Assembly: GCF_910592395.1 (NCBI RefSeq)
Contig: NC_088323.1
Location: 8,930,001 to 8,994,000, forward strand
DNA from: Lineus longissimus
Lineage: Eukaryota > Nemertea > Pilidiophora > Heteronemertea > Lineidae
DNA: 64,000 nucleotides
Direction of reading: 5' to 3'
Of this stretch, positions 33,217 to 43,000 are shown piece by piece. A program made the translations under genes and the position numbers. Positions within the stretch are counted from its first letter, which is position 1. The number at the start of each line of letters is the position of its first letter. The notes under the pieces are model-generated. The model had not been told where the DNA came from. It ran no database searches and saw only the letters and a list, made by a program, of their open reading frames with translations.

Positions 33217-33687
33217 ATGCTGATGAATTTGGTATTAGCTGGAGTGATATCTGTGCCTGGGTCTTCTCAAGAGGTATCAAGGTTTCTTGAGCTGAGAACA
33301 AAACTCAAGACAGACCCTAAAAAAACTGATACTATTGACAAATATAAAAAAGGTAAGGCTTTGCTCATGACAAAGACACTGCGAAAGCAAAATGAACTAA
33401 CGGAGGAGTTAATACAATTCGATCTAGATTACACGAGGAATCACACGGGAGCCCTACATGATGTGAGAGCAGTTGCAATGAATCGATTTGCAACTTTGGA
33501 AACCCATCGCAAACGGAGCCATGCATTGCAACGGGTAGTTGTAAAACAAGAAACACAGAAACGAAGCAGAAACACAGAAACGCAGAAACGAAACGCAGAA
33601 ACGAAAATCAAACGGGTTTTCATAAAAGTTGGAATCAAGCGGCACGCCGATACTTTCCTTGCCCAATCCGTTGTTATTGTCGTTTAA
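33217..33687 (+). CDS. Unrecognised lysine-rich open frame
   Basis: 157 codons. The N-terminal 80 residues (SRFLELRTKLKTDPKK, KYKKGKALLMTKTLRKQNEL, IQFDLDYTRNH) are charged and likely alpha-helical, and they look like real protein. The part after about residue 105 translates a CAGAAACGAAAC repeat and is not trustworthy. It lies 900 bp after the decayed transposon-like gene on the same strand and could be its last exon. No family assigned. Confidence 0.35.
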   Translation: MLMNLVLAGVISVPGSSQEVSRFLELRTKLKTDPKKTDTIDKYKKGKALLMTKTLRKQNELTEELIQFDLDYTRNHTGALHDVRAVAMNRFATLETHRKRSHALQRVVVKQETQKRSRNTETQKRNAETKIKRVFIKVGIKRHADTFLAQSVVIVV

Positions 33688-33919
33688 AAGTAAAATCTGA
33701 GGTTGGTGGGTTGCGGCCAGCCGGAATGCAATAGAGTTGTTGAGGGATACCTGGAGCAACTTGGGGGGGGGGGGGGAAGGGAGCGGCACGATAAGGGTGA
33801 AGTCTTTTGAGGTGGTGGTGTAGTACTTTGGTAGGTTCGATTCGATTCCTACAGCATGTTATTTTAAATGAAGGTGCAGTGGAACATCTTGCCTTGTATT
33901 GTTCAATTTACATGAAGTA

Positions 33920-34146
33920 CCAGGATCATCCTACAAATCCCGTCTGATGCAGCACTAAATGCAAGGTACGGTACCAGTACATGGGTGAATCATTTCGACG
34001 TTATGTGAGACGTGAGAGACCAATTTTGGCGACTAGAATAGAGTAAAGTGTGGGGGGGGGGCGGGGGGCGGGCGGGCACTAGACTTGGACTTGGGGTAAC
34101 TCAATCTTGCCTGCCCAGCTGCTGCCTTTAAATAGTCCCTTTAAAT
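33920..34146. mobile_element. TATAGGCAG MITE, diverged copy
   Basis: Interior words (GTGAATCATTTCGACGTTAT, GTGAGAGACC) and the right end GCTGCTGCCTTTAAATAGTC, CCTTTAA match the 19.7-kb copy. The left end is rearranged and a G/C-rich run interrupts the middle at 34,051. Confidence 0.55.
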
Positions 34147-34198
34147 ATCTGTTTATGTTAATGAGGTTGCAGTAGGGAAGTTCAGCCTAGTGTCGTGC

Positions 34199-34366
34199 AT
34201 AGGCCATGGAATGTACAAAAGAACAGGACTCGCTATTCGAAGGACTATTTTCTATTTACGCCGTGTAGTACATATATGTAGTGTATTGGGGATGTCAGTG
34301 TAAATAGAAAATAGTCCTTCGAAAAGAGAGTCATGTTCTATTGTACATTCCTAGCAGGCCTATGGT
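34199..34366. mobile_element. Foldback element with ~65-bp arms
   Basis: Left arm ATAGGCCATGGAATGTACAA...CGAAGGACTATTTTCTATTT and its complement at the right are separated by about 38 bp. Mismatches are few, so it can form a near-continuous 60-bp stem. It is non-coding. The arms being so similar points to recent insertion or to selection on the hairpin. Confidence 0.75.
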
Positions 34367-35329
34367 CGTGTTCTGGTCATTGGTCATGCCGACTTACTGG
34401 CGGCTCATATCGATCATAAAGTCCTCATGCCTTACAGATGGTGGATCGGCATGGTCATGACTGTCAGGAGTGATCTCATGAAAATAAAGTGGGGCCGTTT
34501 CGACTTGGGGCCGTTTTTGGTCAGGGGCACGATCAAGGCCGGATGCTGCCAATCTGCGCACACGTTGATGAGGCTAAAAGGGGTATTGGGAAATGAGCAT
34601 TCCTCCTTCCATTCCGACTGAATACCAGTTTTAGTTACACCCGCGTTCGCGGCCACAACCATGGCAACAAGATAGAGTCTGCAGACCAGAATTCGCCACA
34701 AGACTGGTTTCTGCGTTTCGTTTCTGTGTTTCTGTGTTTCTGTTTCGTTTCTGTGTTTCTTGTTTTACAACTACCCCATTGCAACTCAAATAGTTGCAAT
34801 CGCTCAATATTCCTTCTACTTGCGATTCATCAACAAGCTTCAACGGTAAATGACGTCGCACAACCGGCCGTACATTGTAGAGTGATTTATTGCAATCCGT
34901 CTCATTGCCTTAAATCGCTAATTTTGAGATGGGTTTTGTCTTCAAAACCACAAGAAAGAAAAACAATAATAAATTGCAACTTGATTCATTGCAACTAACT
35001 ACAACGAGCTGTTCAAACGAATCTCTAAGTGTACGGCGTGCATACCAGAGTTACACTCCGGACGCAGTGGACCGACCTCGTTCACCATAAAGAGACCCAA
35101 TTAGGATGTCGCAATGGGCTACCCAGTGAGTCTAACCGCGGTAGGATCAGCGGACAATCGCGTCATGCTAACACTTGACATGACAAGACTTGATTACGTG
35201 ATTACACCGACACCGTTTTGTAAAGTTAAATAAAATCAGCCTGTTTTCGTAAGTCGTCCTCCAAGATAATAAAAATGACGGTAAAATGCTTTTTTTCTTT
35301 TTTTTGTAAGTCCTCCCAACGAGTTGTTA

Positions 35330-35382
35330 AGTATAAAGTCCCACCCAGAAAAAAAAAATCGATGGTCTTTCCCAGCCACCGT
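35330..35382. mobile_element. TACGGTGGC-type end relic
   Basis: On the minus strand this reads TACGGTGGCTGGGAAAGACC followed by a T-run and CTGGGTGGGACTTTATA. It matches 30,084-30,135 and starts like the integrase element ends. It lies exactly where homology between paralogue 2 and paralogue 3 upstream regions begins, so it interrupted that region. Confidence 0.55.
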
Positions 35383-35385
35383 ACA

Positions 35386-35600
35386 ACACTATGCGCGAGC
35401 TTCGATGTAATGAAACCATCAACAGTACAATTTGAATTGAGGAATATGCTCGACTCGGCAATGGAGCGTGGCCACTAAATGTGAAACTCGGACGATACAG
35501 TGAAATCGAACTGGAAAAATGACTATGTAGCTTTTGTACCAACGTGTCGCTGTTCGAATGCACTGCGTAGAGTCAACTGAGGAACAAAATGTACACCTCC
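35386..35600 (+). pseudogene. Upstream coding-like block of paralogue 2
   Basis: Homologous to the minus strand of 51,540-51,380 plus 50,800-50,730. Readable words: GCTCGACTCGGCAATGGAGC encodes EYARLGN, then LGRYSEIELEK, then VRMHCVESTEEQNVHLHFKF before G|GTGAAT, a possible donor near 35,612. Copy 3 preserves VEEYARLGDDSCALNVELG and NYVTFLPMS. Stops (TGA near 35,433 and 35,531) break this copy. It may be a first or second exon of the gene that ends in the 333-codon exon. Confidence 0.4.
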
Positions 35601-35694
35601 ACTTCAAATTTGGGTGAATTACAGTCGTCTGATCTTGACTTCGATTCAACTGATCAACTGGTAACATCTCACAGTTTCTCGTATTTCTTGCATT

Positions 35695-35937
35695 TTGAAT
35701 ACCTATGCCTTAGGCGTATATAATAAAGTCGTATTCCAAGTCATTGACTGCAATTGTGATAACCACGTCGTTGCAGCCATCTTATGCACCGATCAACTTT
35801 ATAAAATCACTGTAAAAATGCAGATGGAATATCACTGTGAAAACGTTCGTCGATTAACGGAACATATTACTATAGATCCATGCACTTCATTGGGACCAAT
35901 GTTTACGAAAACGTCGCGTCTCGTCACGTTACAGTAA
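35695..35937 (+). CDS. Second upstream coding-like block of paralogue 2
   Basis: 81 codons: LGVYNKVVFQVIDCNCDNHV, AAILCTDQLYKITVKMQ, NVRRLTEHITIDPC. The nucleotide sequence matches the minus strand of 50,640-50,510, where a TAA replaces the first AAA and a 45-bp stretch is missing. The open state here against decay in copy 3 suggests copy 2 is the best-preserved member. Whether it is spliced to the 36,996 frame is an inference from order and strand. Confidence 0.4.
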   Translation: MNTYALGVYNKVVFQVIDCNCDNHVVAAILCTDQLYKITVKMQMEYHCENVRRLTEHITIDPCTSLGPMFTKTSRLVTLQ

Positions 35938-36365
35938 GTTCATCTCCGAGGTCGAATTACAGTTATCTATATATTCATGCACTTGATTGGGAACAACGTT
36001 TACATGACAAGTTGGATTGGGAGTCGGAACGAACCATGGCTCCGATTCAGCAGAATCTGCGGAAATATCCTAAAACTGCATGAGATCCTAATATCTACGC
36101 TCTGATACTTAATACAAGTATTCATTTCATATTTGAAAACAATATACAATAAATATTTGAAGTGTTCAATAAGTATCAACTTGTTCAATCCTCGATATTT
36201 ATCATTTCCACTGTTTAAGGGTGTTTCTGCCTTGTTTCCCCAAATTCCGCATTTTTCGTAGATTCTGCTTAATTGCCATGGCTGACGTGATATATGATGC
36301 GGAGCGCAACCGCTCTATTATACATAGTATCCCAAACAGGCATTTTGTGTTGAATAAAAATTGGT

Positions 36366-36717
36366 TTATATAGATGGATATCTGCTGACGTCAAGGCTAA
36401 TTTGTAAACATCATGCGCGCGTACTCTCGTCTCTCTTCAACATAGTTTTAATGAAGAAAAGTTGCGACAAACCTTCGTCCAGTTGAGATTTCTCTCGATA
36501 ACATGCAAAATCGTATCCGAATTTTATTCTAAAATATCATGCAAGTCACGAGATAGGCGAGAGAAAATCCTCGATTCCAAGTGAACACAACAACGATCGT
36601 GGACGGTGACATTGTTACGTCACGCCATCCCCTCTGTTGAGATACGAGTATGCGGGCGCAGCCAACAGTAATGACGTCAGAATGACGTCATTTTGTAAAC
36701 AAAGATATCCATCTATA
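36366..36717. mobile_element. MITE-like element upstream of paralogue 2
   Basis: TATAGATGGATATCT at 36,370 is mirrored by AGATATCCATCTATA ending at 36,716. Just inside each end are TGACGTCA and TTTGTAAAC words in inverted order. About 350 bp, non-coding. It separates the conserved upstream block (to 36,350) from the conserved block before the long frame, and paralogues 1 and 3 lack it. Confidence 0.6.
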
Positions 36718-36727
36718 AGCAAGATGC

Positions 36728-37033
36728 GTGCATTACTTATCACTATTGTCTAATTTACTATCAAGAAAGAGGGGCAGCCTACCACCTCCAACATGTAATG
36801 TATTAACTTTAGAACATATACATCCTTTCATACCCGAACGCTACATTCAAAGATGTCATATCTTAACTTTCAACCAAAACGCCGAACAAGCAGAGGGGCA
36901 ACTATCGGTCGTACTGCGATGTAAGGATCTATGGCCAATTCCCACCGTGGGCGGCATCGGTCTTTTACCACACGAAGTTAAGGGTCATAGTTACGGTGTC
37001 CCTTTTTTTTTACAATTTGACCCCTCATCGTAA
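36728..37033 (+). CDS. Open frame preceding paralogue 2
   Basis: 102 codons. From about residue 44 it reads ILTFNQNAEQAEGQLSVV, CKDLWPIPTVGGIGLLPHEV, the version of the conserved block that is fully open. It overlaps the long frame by 38 bp in a different phase. In copies 1 and 3 the same block is present but is interrupted upstream or internally. It could be part of the real protein joined by splicing or frameshift, or a 5' leader. Confidence 0.4.
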   Translation: MHYLSLLSNLLSRKRGSLPPPTCNVLTLEHIHPFIPERYIQRCHILTFNQNAEQAEGQLSVVLRCKDLWPIPTVGGIGLLPHEVKGHSYGVPFFLQFDPSS

Positions 37034-37994
37034 TGTCTACGTCTTCAGCCAGGACAGTATGAGCGGAGAATTTAGAATGATATCTAATTTTCATTTCAAC
37101 GAACTCACATACATTGCTGGCGAATTTGGCAATGATGTCATAGGTGTAAGCACTAATTTTGGACGGAAGTCTGCCTATGAACAGTTTCGAGCATTTCGAT
37201 TCGATTTAAATGGAAATTTTAATTGCCGAGAATTGATTCTACCGTATGATGAACTTAAGAAAAGCCTCGGTCCAAGAAATTCAACGTTCGATTATTTCAA
37301 AATGGTTTCATGCGGTGAGAATGCTTTCTTAGAGATGACCTATCGCAAATCTCGGAAGCACAAAAATAGGGAAAAAACCCTATACATATCTTGGTTAGAT
37401 TGGTATAAAATAGTAGACGTAGGGTTCGTTCTCAAACTTCAGTATGTTAAAAGCCTAAAAGGGCTGCGCTACTCTCTTATGTCTGAAGTTGACAGACTTA
37501 ATTCATATAATATGGATAACATCATTTTGGAGGATGTACAATGTGATTTAAACGGCTATCTCTATATATCATCAGCCAGAACACACTCCATCACCATCTT
37601 AGAAAAACCCTACGAGTATAATACATCCACTTCGATTATCTTTAGTGGTGATTTGTTCAGAAAAGTTGGAGAATCCGCAAGTGTGTCTCTGCTCGGATCT
37701 TATAACACCGCACTCGAAGTTCATCGGTCGCCGTTTGGCCACATGAATTCATTGCAGGATGCTAAGACGGGCTACACGATGAATTCTAAGAATCATGCTC
37801 TGTTTCTGTTCAGGCTATATTTGGGGCCATGCCTGGATGAAACAGAGGTGGAAGCTAGAACTACGTTATTGATGACCTTACGTGACCCTTATATCACAAA
37901 TTATTGGTTAATTGTTGGTGCGAATGAAATGTTATTTGCCTGGCCCAAATTTGGTACTGGTAAGCAAATGACTGCAAAGATATTTACTCTGTAA
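36996..37994 (+). CDS. Unrecognised ~330-aa protein, paralogue 2
   Basis: 332 uninterrupted codons, aligned end to end with the other two members; the most diverged of the three. Retained landmarks: PHRNVYVFSQDSMSGEF, IAGEFGNDVIGVS, RELILPYDELKKSLGP, SWLDWYKIVDVGFVLKL, DLNGYLYISSA, EKPYEYNTS, LGPCLDE and EARTTLLMTL. Differences from paralogue 1 include many amino-acid changes with the frame kept. The frame opens with GTG; the first ATG is residue 22 (37,059). No signal peptide. Function unknown. The 3' end lacks an obvious polyadenylation signal nearby; AATAAA occurs near 38,373. Confidence 0.75.
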   Translation: MSLFFYNLTPHRNVYVFSQDSMSGEFRMISNFHFNELTYIAGEFGNDVIGVSTNFGRKSAYEQFRAFRFDLNGNFNCRELILPYDELKKSLGPRNSTFDYFKMVSCGENAFLEMTYRKSRKHKNREKTLYISWLDWYKIVDVGFVLKLQYVKSLKGLRYSLMSEVDRLNSYNMDNIILEDVQCDLNGYLYISSARTHSITILEKPYEYNTSTSIIFSGDLFRKVGESASVSLLGSYNTALEVHRSPFGHMNSLQDAKTGYTMNSKNHALFLFRLYLGPCLDETEVEARTTLLMTLRDPYITNYWLIVGANEMLFAWPKFGTGKQMTAKIFTL

Positions 37995-38670
37995 AAAAAG
38001 CAAAAAAGTACCCGGGCTGGCTTATATTGTTATTACAGCACATGTAGAACTGCACGAACAAATATCCCATCAGCTGATTATCGGTAAGAAACAATGGTGA
38101 GGCGGATACGGCACGGCACGGCACGGCATATCTCTGAATGCTATATTTCAGCCTGTTACTGGGTGTTATAATTCATTACTAATATTTATTTTTGTGAACT
38201 TGAACAGCGGGATCTTTGTCTAAATCTTTATAGCTTAACCATATCGAAATAGTCATCGTATAGCATTCCACTGTCCACCGTAAGGCATGACTGTGTAACA
38301 TAAAGAAAAACAGTGATCTTTTGACAGATATGATGTACATGTCCGTGGCTTACATGTTGCCACTAAAAACTGTAATAAATGTGTTCACAAATATTAACAG
38401 TAAAGTTTACACAGCTGTGGCAGCCGGTGTCATAATCGGCTTTTTTACAGCATAATTGAGCATTCGTTAGACTAATCTGGTCCCAAGGATAAGTAATCTA
38501 GTGTTGTGCAACTCTCTTTTGGTAAATGTGATGTGGTTACATTCCTGAGTACAACTGCTCTTTGGCTATAACGATATAAATAACACTATGAGCAAGTCGA
38601 GGACAGACTCTTATTTGAAAGACGGTTGCCGTCTTTGAGGGATCATCTTTGAAATGAGAGTCTGTCATCC
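37995..38670. other. 3' flank of paralogue 2
   Basis: Non-coding. Contains a (GGCAC)n run at 38,105-38,124 and, near 38,590-38,665, words shared with the 3' flanks of the other copies (TCGAGGACAGACTCTTATTT, GAAATGAGAGTCTGTCATCC). Confidence 0.5.
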
Positions 38671-41600
38671 ACATGGTCAATATAATTTAATTCAATTTAA
38701 TTCATCAGAATTCTTGAGCACCAGTACAAGAGACATAAGATTTACAACCGAATAAATGTAAAAAAAATAAAAAACAGTCAATGGAACACAATGATGCACT
38801 CAATGGGGACGCCCAGAGGGGTCATCCATAATAAATGGGTCTCCTGAAAATTATACATAATATGTAAAGTGCTAGCTCTAGTAAACTCACACAACTGTTT
38901 GACATGGGGGTGCTCGCTAACCTTCTGACATGTTTTAGCCAGTGCATTGGGGGAGTCCCCCAAACCCCCGTCCTTCTTACACGTTGACCAAATGAGGTGG
39001 GGATACTTTTTTGGGGAGATACCCTGTAGTACAGAGTGAAACCGAACATTCACCGACACCAAACAATCAATTTCAGAACAAATAAAATGATTTTAGTGCA
39101 CTGATGGTAGTTTACAGATTTATTGACAAATGCAGAAAGTTATCCACTCGCTGGTAAAAGTTGTGTTTATCTTCGTGAGGAGAGAAATTGCCTGTTTGTT
39201 AATAAAAATAACCATCTGCTTTAACATGCTACATTGTAGCTGCCCGGTAAGTGTGGAAATGAACACGTTATTGTTTGTTTATTTTGGAACAGAACGAATT
39301 TGTAAAAAAACATGAAATATTGTCGATAAATGTGATAATGATTTCAATAATTTGGCTTTTGATTGGTTTATCTTCTATTAAGATAAATCAAACAGATGTA
39401 AACTTCGGGGCAAGTATACCGACATTGACCTTTTTCGTCTCGTCTTGTGCCGAAGTTTTTCTTCCCCTTTTTTGGAATTTCCCTCCACGTCTTTATAAAG
39501 ACGTCAAAGAATGAATGCACGGGTGGGAGCGACGGTAGCGATGTACGAAATCACGAAATTACCGGAACCACAATTGTCATGGATCAAACAAAAATTCAGA
39601 TTCACGGACAAATTGATAAGAAATGAATTTTGTTAACATTTATGTACATAAATACGTAACCATTAAACTCACACCTGTTGCGTGAGTTATAAAATCAAAT
39701 AATCAATCAATGTATCCCTATATCGACCTGCAATGTTTTGAGATCGCTTAATCACTCACCGAAACCCTCGACATTTTCCGCCTCAGAACTTACTTTTGGC
39801 ACCAGCAAGAAGCCTCGATTTTGGACCAATCAGAACAACGATCTCAGCAACTGTAGTAGTATCCGATTCTGAGCGACATTACGAGTTGAAATATCCACGA
39901 CAATACGATTTAAAGTTGTAATTATTTCATGTTTTTCCCATGGCGCTGGGGAAACAGGTAGCCAGATGAACAGTACTTTACAATATGTGGAATTAAAGCT
40001 AGTTTTCGTCTTGGCTTTCCCAGAAGAATGAATTTCTACTTACAACACTGTGCCTACAAAACGGATTCTAAAAATACCCCAACAATTGCATTGGTTGGAC
40101 CGTTGTCAAAACAGGCTACGAGGTTGGACAACGTGCGATCGGCGTTGACCTTTGCCCTCTTTAGATTTTCATATCAGCGCTGTGATTGGGGCACGAGCTG
40201 AGAGCATGCCGAGAAAACAATGGAAAAATCGATGGAATCCGTCATGGGTTTGTGGAGCTCGATATAGCGGTGACGTATACGCATGGGAGTCGGGGTGATG
40301 AAACCCTAAAGGATAGGAAAGAAGTTGAAGACGCAAGTGTGTCACAGCACTGTCGCTGGCCATGAGAAACATACAGTGCCGTGACTAGATTGCTCCTTCA
40401 AACCCTTTCAACGTGATTGACACCAATATTGAACTTATAAAACATAACACTAATAGTAGTCACGTAAAGATTTAAAATCGACAGTTAGCACATCTTCAAA
40501 GCCCAACTCAAGCGCACGCATTGTCCGGGTCAAAAGCACCCCGCCAATAGCTCATTGTAGGAAGCACCGATCGACGAATCGCCTGAACAAGACTCGCCGT
40601 ACAACACGCGCGCACGTGTAGGGCGTTCCAGCTGTAAGTTAAACGATTAAAAAAAGACGGGCAAATAGTTTCCGTCCGAAAAGAACTGCGGCTGCAAATA
40701 AAAATGGGCCCACCTGTCCTTTCTTTAAAAAGTAAATACTATTCGTTGTGTCAAAATCAATTATACTGGAAAAAACATTTGAACAAAAACGACAAGTCGG
40801 ACATTTCCCGCCTGTAGGAAAGTGGCGCCATCTTAGGGGCTAAAGCATCTCCTTGGAATCCAGTTGGTCCTTATTTTTGCCTATTTTTTCTTCTTCGCCG
40901 ATTTACTCCTTGAAATCTATCACTACAGGTCTTATTATCTTGCATGGCCTAGTTAAATGTGTATCTAGTTTTCTCTCCCGTCAGATTTATTTGGTAAAAA
41001 ATCGCTTGTTTTTTCAGTTTATTTCGTGGATATTTTGGGTAGTGTCCGTTTACTCGATAACTGCTTTTGAAATCAAATAAAAGGTTTTTAAGGTATTTGA
41101 TATGAATTAATATTACTATTTGTCGAGTAAGATTGTCGTTGGACGTTGATTGTTAAACAGTTATGCGGAAAGACGGAAATATGTCAAAATTGTTGAGAGT
41201 ATATTCGCGTCATGAATTATAACATTTCCCTTTGAGAATGCCGAATTGTAAAATAGAACGTGATTGACAAACCTGGTGTTTTCCGCCAAAACTCATGTGT
41301 GCACGTTTTTTATGTTCATAGTAATTTATTCAATATTTTTGAGTATAATTTCGACGTTTTCTTATAGAGTATCGCGTCATTGATTTTCGTATGTGCGGAC
41401 CGCCTTCTTAGTTTTCAAGGCGGTAAAATTTGAATCGAAAGCTGAAAGCTGAATATTGAAACGACTACGGTAGAATTTTGGTCAATAAGATTGCTTTTAT
41501 TTTTAATGACAAATATACCTTCGTCATCCCCATCTTTTAAATTATGTATCCAATCTTTTGAGAGAAGAGAAGATCAAGTCCGTCAAGGTGTTTTTGACAG

Positions 41601-41880
41601 TTTTCATGTTGAAATCTCGCTGTTTACATTTTCTGGTTCGTCCATCATTTTGTATGTCATATGACCTCGAGCTTTTTCATGGGTTAGTTCAATACCTGGC
41701 GAATGGCAATTCGCTAAGGCGGTGTGCAAAAAGTGTATCAAGCTTTAAAACAGTATCTTATTTTCAGTGGCCTGTGGTCTAACAAATCCAATTGTGAACC
41801 TGAGGCCGATAGGCTTGTTCAATCAAGTTAAGAGCTGACCAAAAACTCGAAAAGAGGACGCATCAACCTAGGATTTTGTT
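38671..41880. other. Large stretch without recognised genes
   Basis: Several open frames of 60-95 codons occur (38,778-39,062 minus; 39,275-39,514 plus; 40,853-41,080 plus), but none shows a family motif or a repeat partner. CATTGGTTGGACCGTTGTCA at 40,090 relates to the hairpin at 42,851. Nothing else supported. Confidence 0.45.
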
Positions 41881-41881
41881 T

Positions 41882-42060
41882 TCTTATCGAACACCCGCCG
41901 CACTGTTGACTTTCTTAACAATAGCCTTATTGTGAGAAGAGAAGGTCAGGTCGCTGCTAACTACAACACCAGGGTCCCTGACTTCGGTCACCTTCGCCAA
42001 AACGTTGCCATCGATGTTGTAATAGTAAACATGGGATTAACCTTTCTGGTGAAACTCACT
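41882..42060 (-). pseudogene. CR1/L2-like LINE fragment
   Basis: On the minus strand: VYYYNIDGNVLAKVTEVRDP, GVVVSSDLTFSSHNKAIVKK, VNSAAGV. This is the segment after the RT palm in CR1/L2-type LINEs (the G-V-x-V-x-x-D-L-x-F-S-x-H motif). About 55 codons survive, with no start and nothing recognisable beyond. The frame ends at a stop near 41,895. Confidence 0.65.
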
Positions 42061-43000
42061 GCTTGACATTTATGATATTAACGAGAGAGGATTGATCGAA
42101 AGGAACAGTTAGACCACGAAACTTGTTTTCGCAATACAACGCTATAGTTGGATTTTGAAATTGAAAGAATGCGTTATTCGGAGGTTTCAGCTTGCATCGT
42201 CTTTGTTGTCAAAATTTTCGCTTTGATTCATCGTGATTCATTGAAGCAAATCTAAGAAATGCAAGAAGGGGGGGGGGGGGGGGCGAACTGTGTGTTTTTA
42301 TAGTTACAGTCTGAGTGAATTTATGGCTATAGTATCCAGCTTTTGCAGGTTGCTGGTCATTCAAACAGAAAATGATGTTATTCGCAGGTGATATCATTCA
42401 AACATAAATAATCACACTGATCGCACTAGCAGTTGATTAAGTCAACGGAAGGGGTAACGGGTGATTGCATAACAGGTCATCACCCCTTATATCCCAGTGC
42501 AACAACCTCCGAACGACATTGAGACATATCTTCAAACGGAATTTTAGTGGGTGTAAAATCGTGAATGTCGAAGGATAGGATGTCCCGGTAAAGGATTTTT
42601 TTGTGCGCTTTAATCTCTGAGTTATTGACGTTCAGGACCTGCATAAATCCATATGATATATTCCATCAGAATATGGCAAGGGGGCAATTTTACAGGGGGT
42701 CATTTTACTGGGGGCGGCAATTTTTCTGGGGGGTAATGTCGGGAGGCAATTGATGGGGGGGGGGGGGGGGGATTGTCCTACAACCCCTCTGAATATAGTC
42801 CCCAAAACGAGAGGTCAAACTTCGAGAGGTCGTGAAAATGATCAGCTTGTTGCCTGTTTTGGCAACTGTCCAACGAATGCATTAGTTGGACCGTTGCCAA
42901 AACAGGCTGTCGGATACTAATGCAGTTGCCAACTACTACTACTACTACTACTACTACGACTACTACTGCACATCTCAAAACATTGCAGGTCAAGATGACA
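42061..43000. repeat. Isolated paralogue 3'-end block, G-tracts, hairpin and CTA microsatellite
   Basis: 42,157-42,205 has GAATGCGTTATTCGGAGGTT, the block also found at the 3' ends of paralogues 1 and 3 units. 42,671-42,775 contains spaced runs of five or more G (GGGGGCAATTTTAC-like units) ending in an 18-base G-run. 42,851-42,909 is a hairpin (GCCTGTTTTGGCAAC / GTTGCCAAAACAGGC). 42,932-42,965 is a (CTA)n microsatellite. No gene. Confidence 0.7.

Larger units (their letters stand above)
33460..34965. repeat. Inverted CAGAAAC repeats with TTGCAA clusters
   Basis: 33,527-33,610 (ATTGCAACGGGTAGTTGTAA then CAGAAACG repeats) is the inverse of 34,693-34,790. Both blocks lie next to spaced TTGCAA words: 33,471, 33,487 and 33,524 on one side; 34,779, 34,792, 34,888, 34,973 and 34,996 on the other. 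Together they may be the ends of a 1.5-kb element. The interior holds a G-run (33,762), a MITE and a foldback. Confidence 0.5.
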
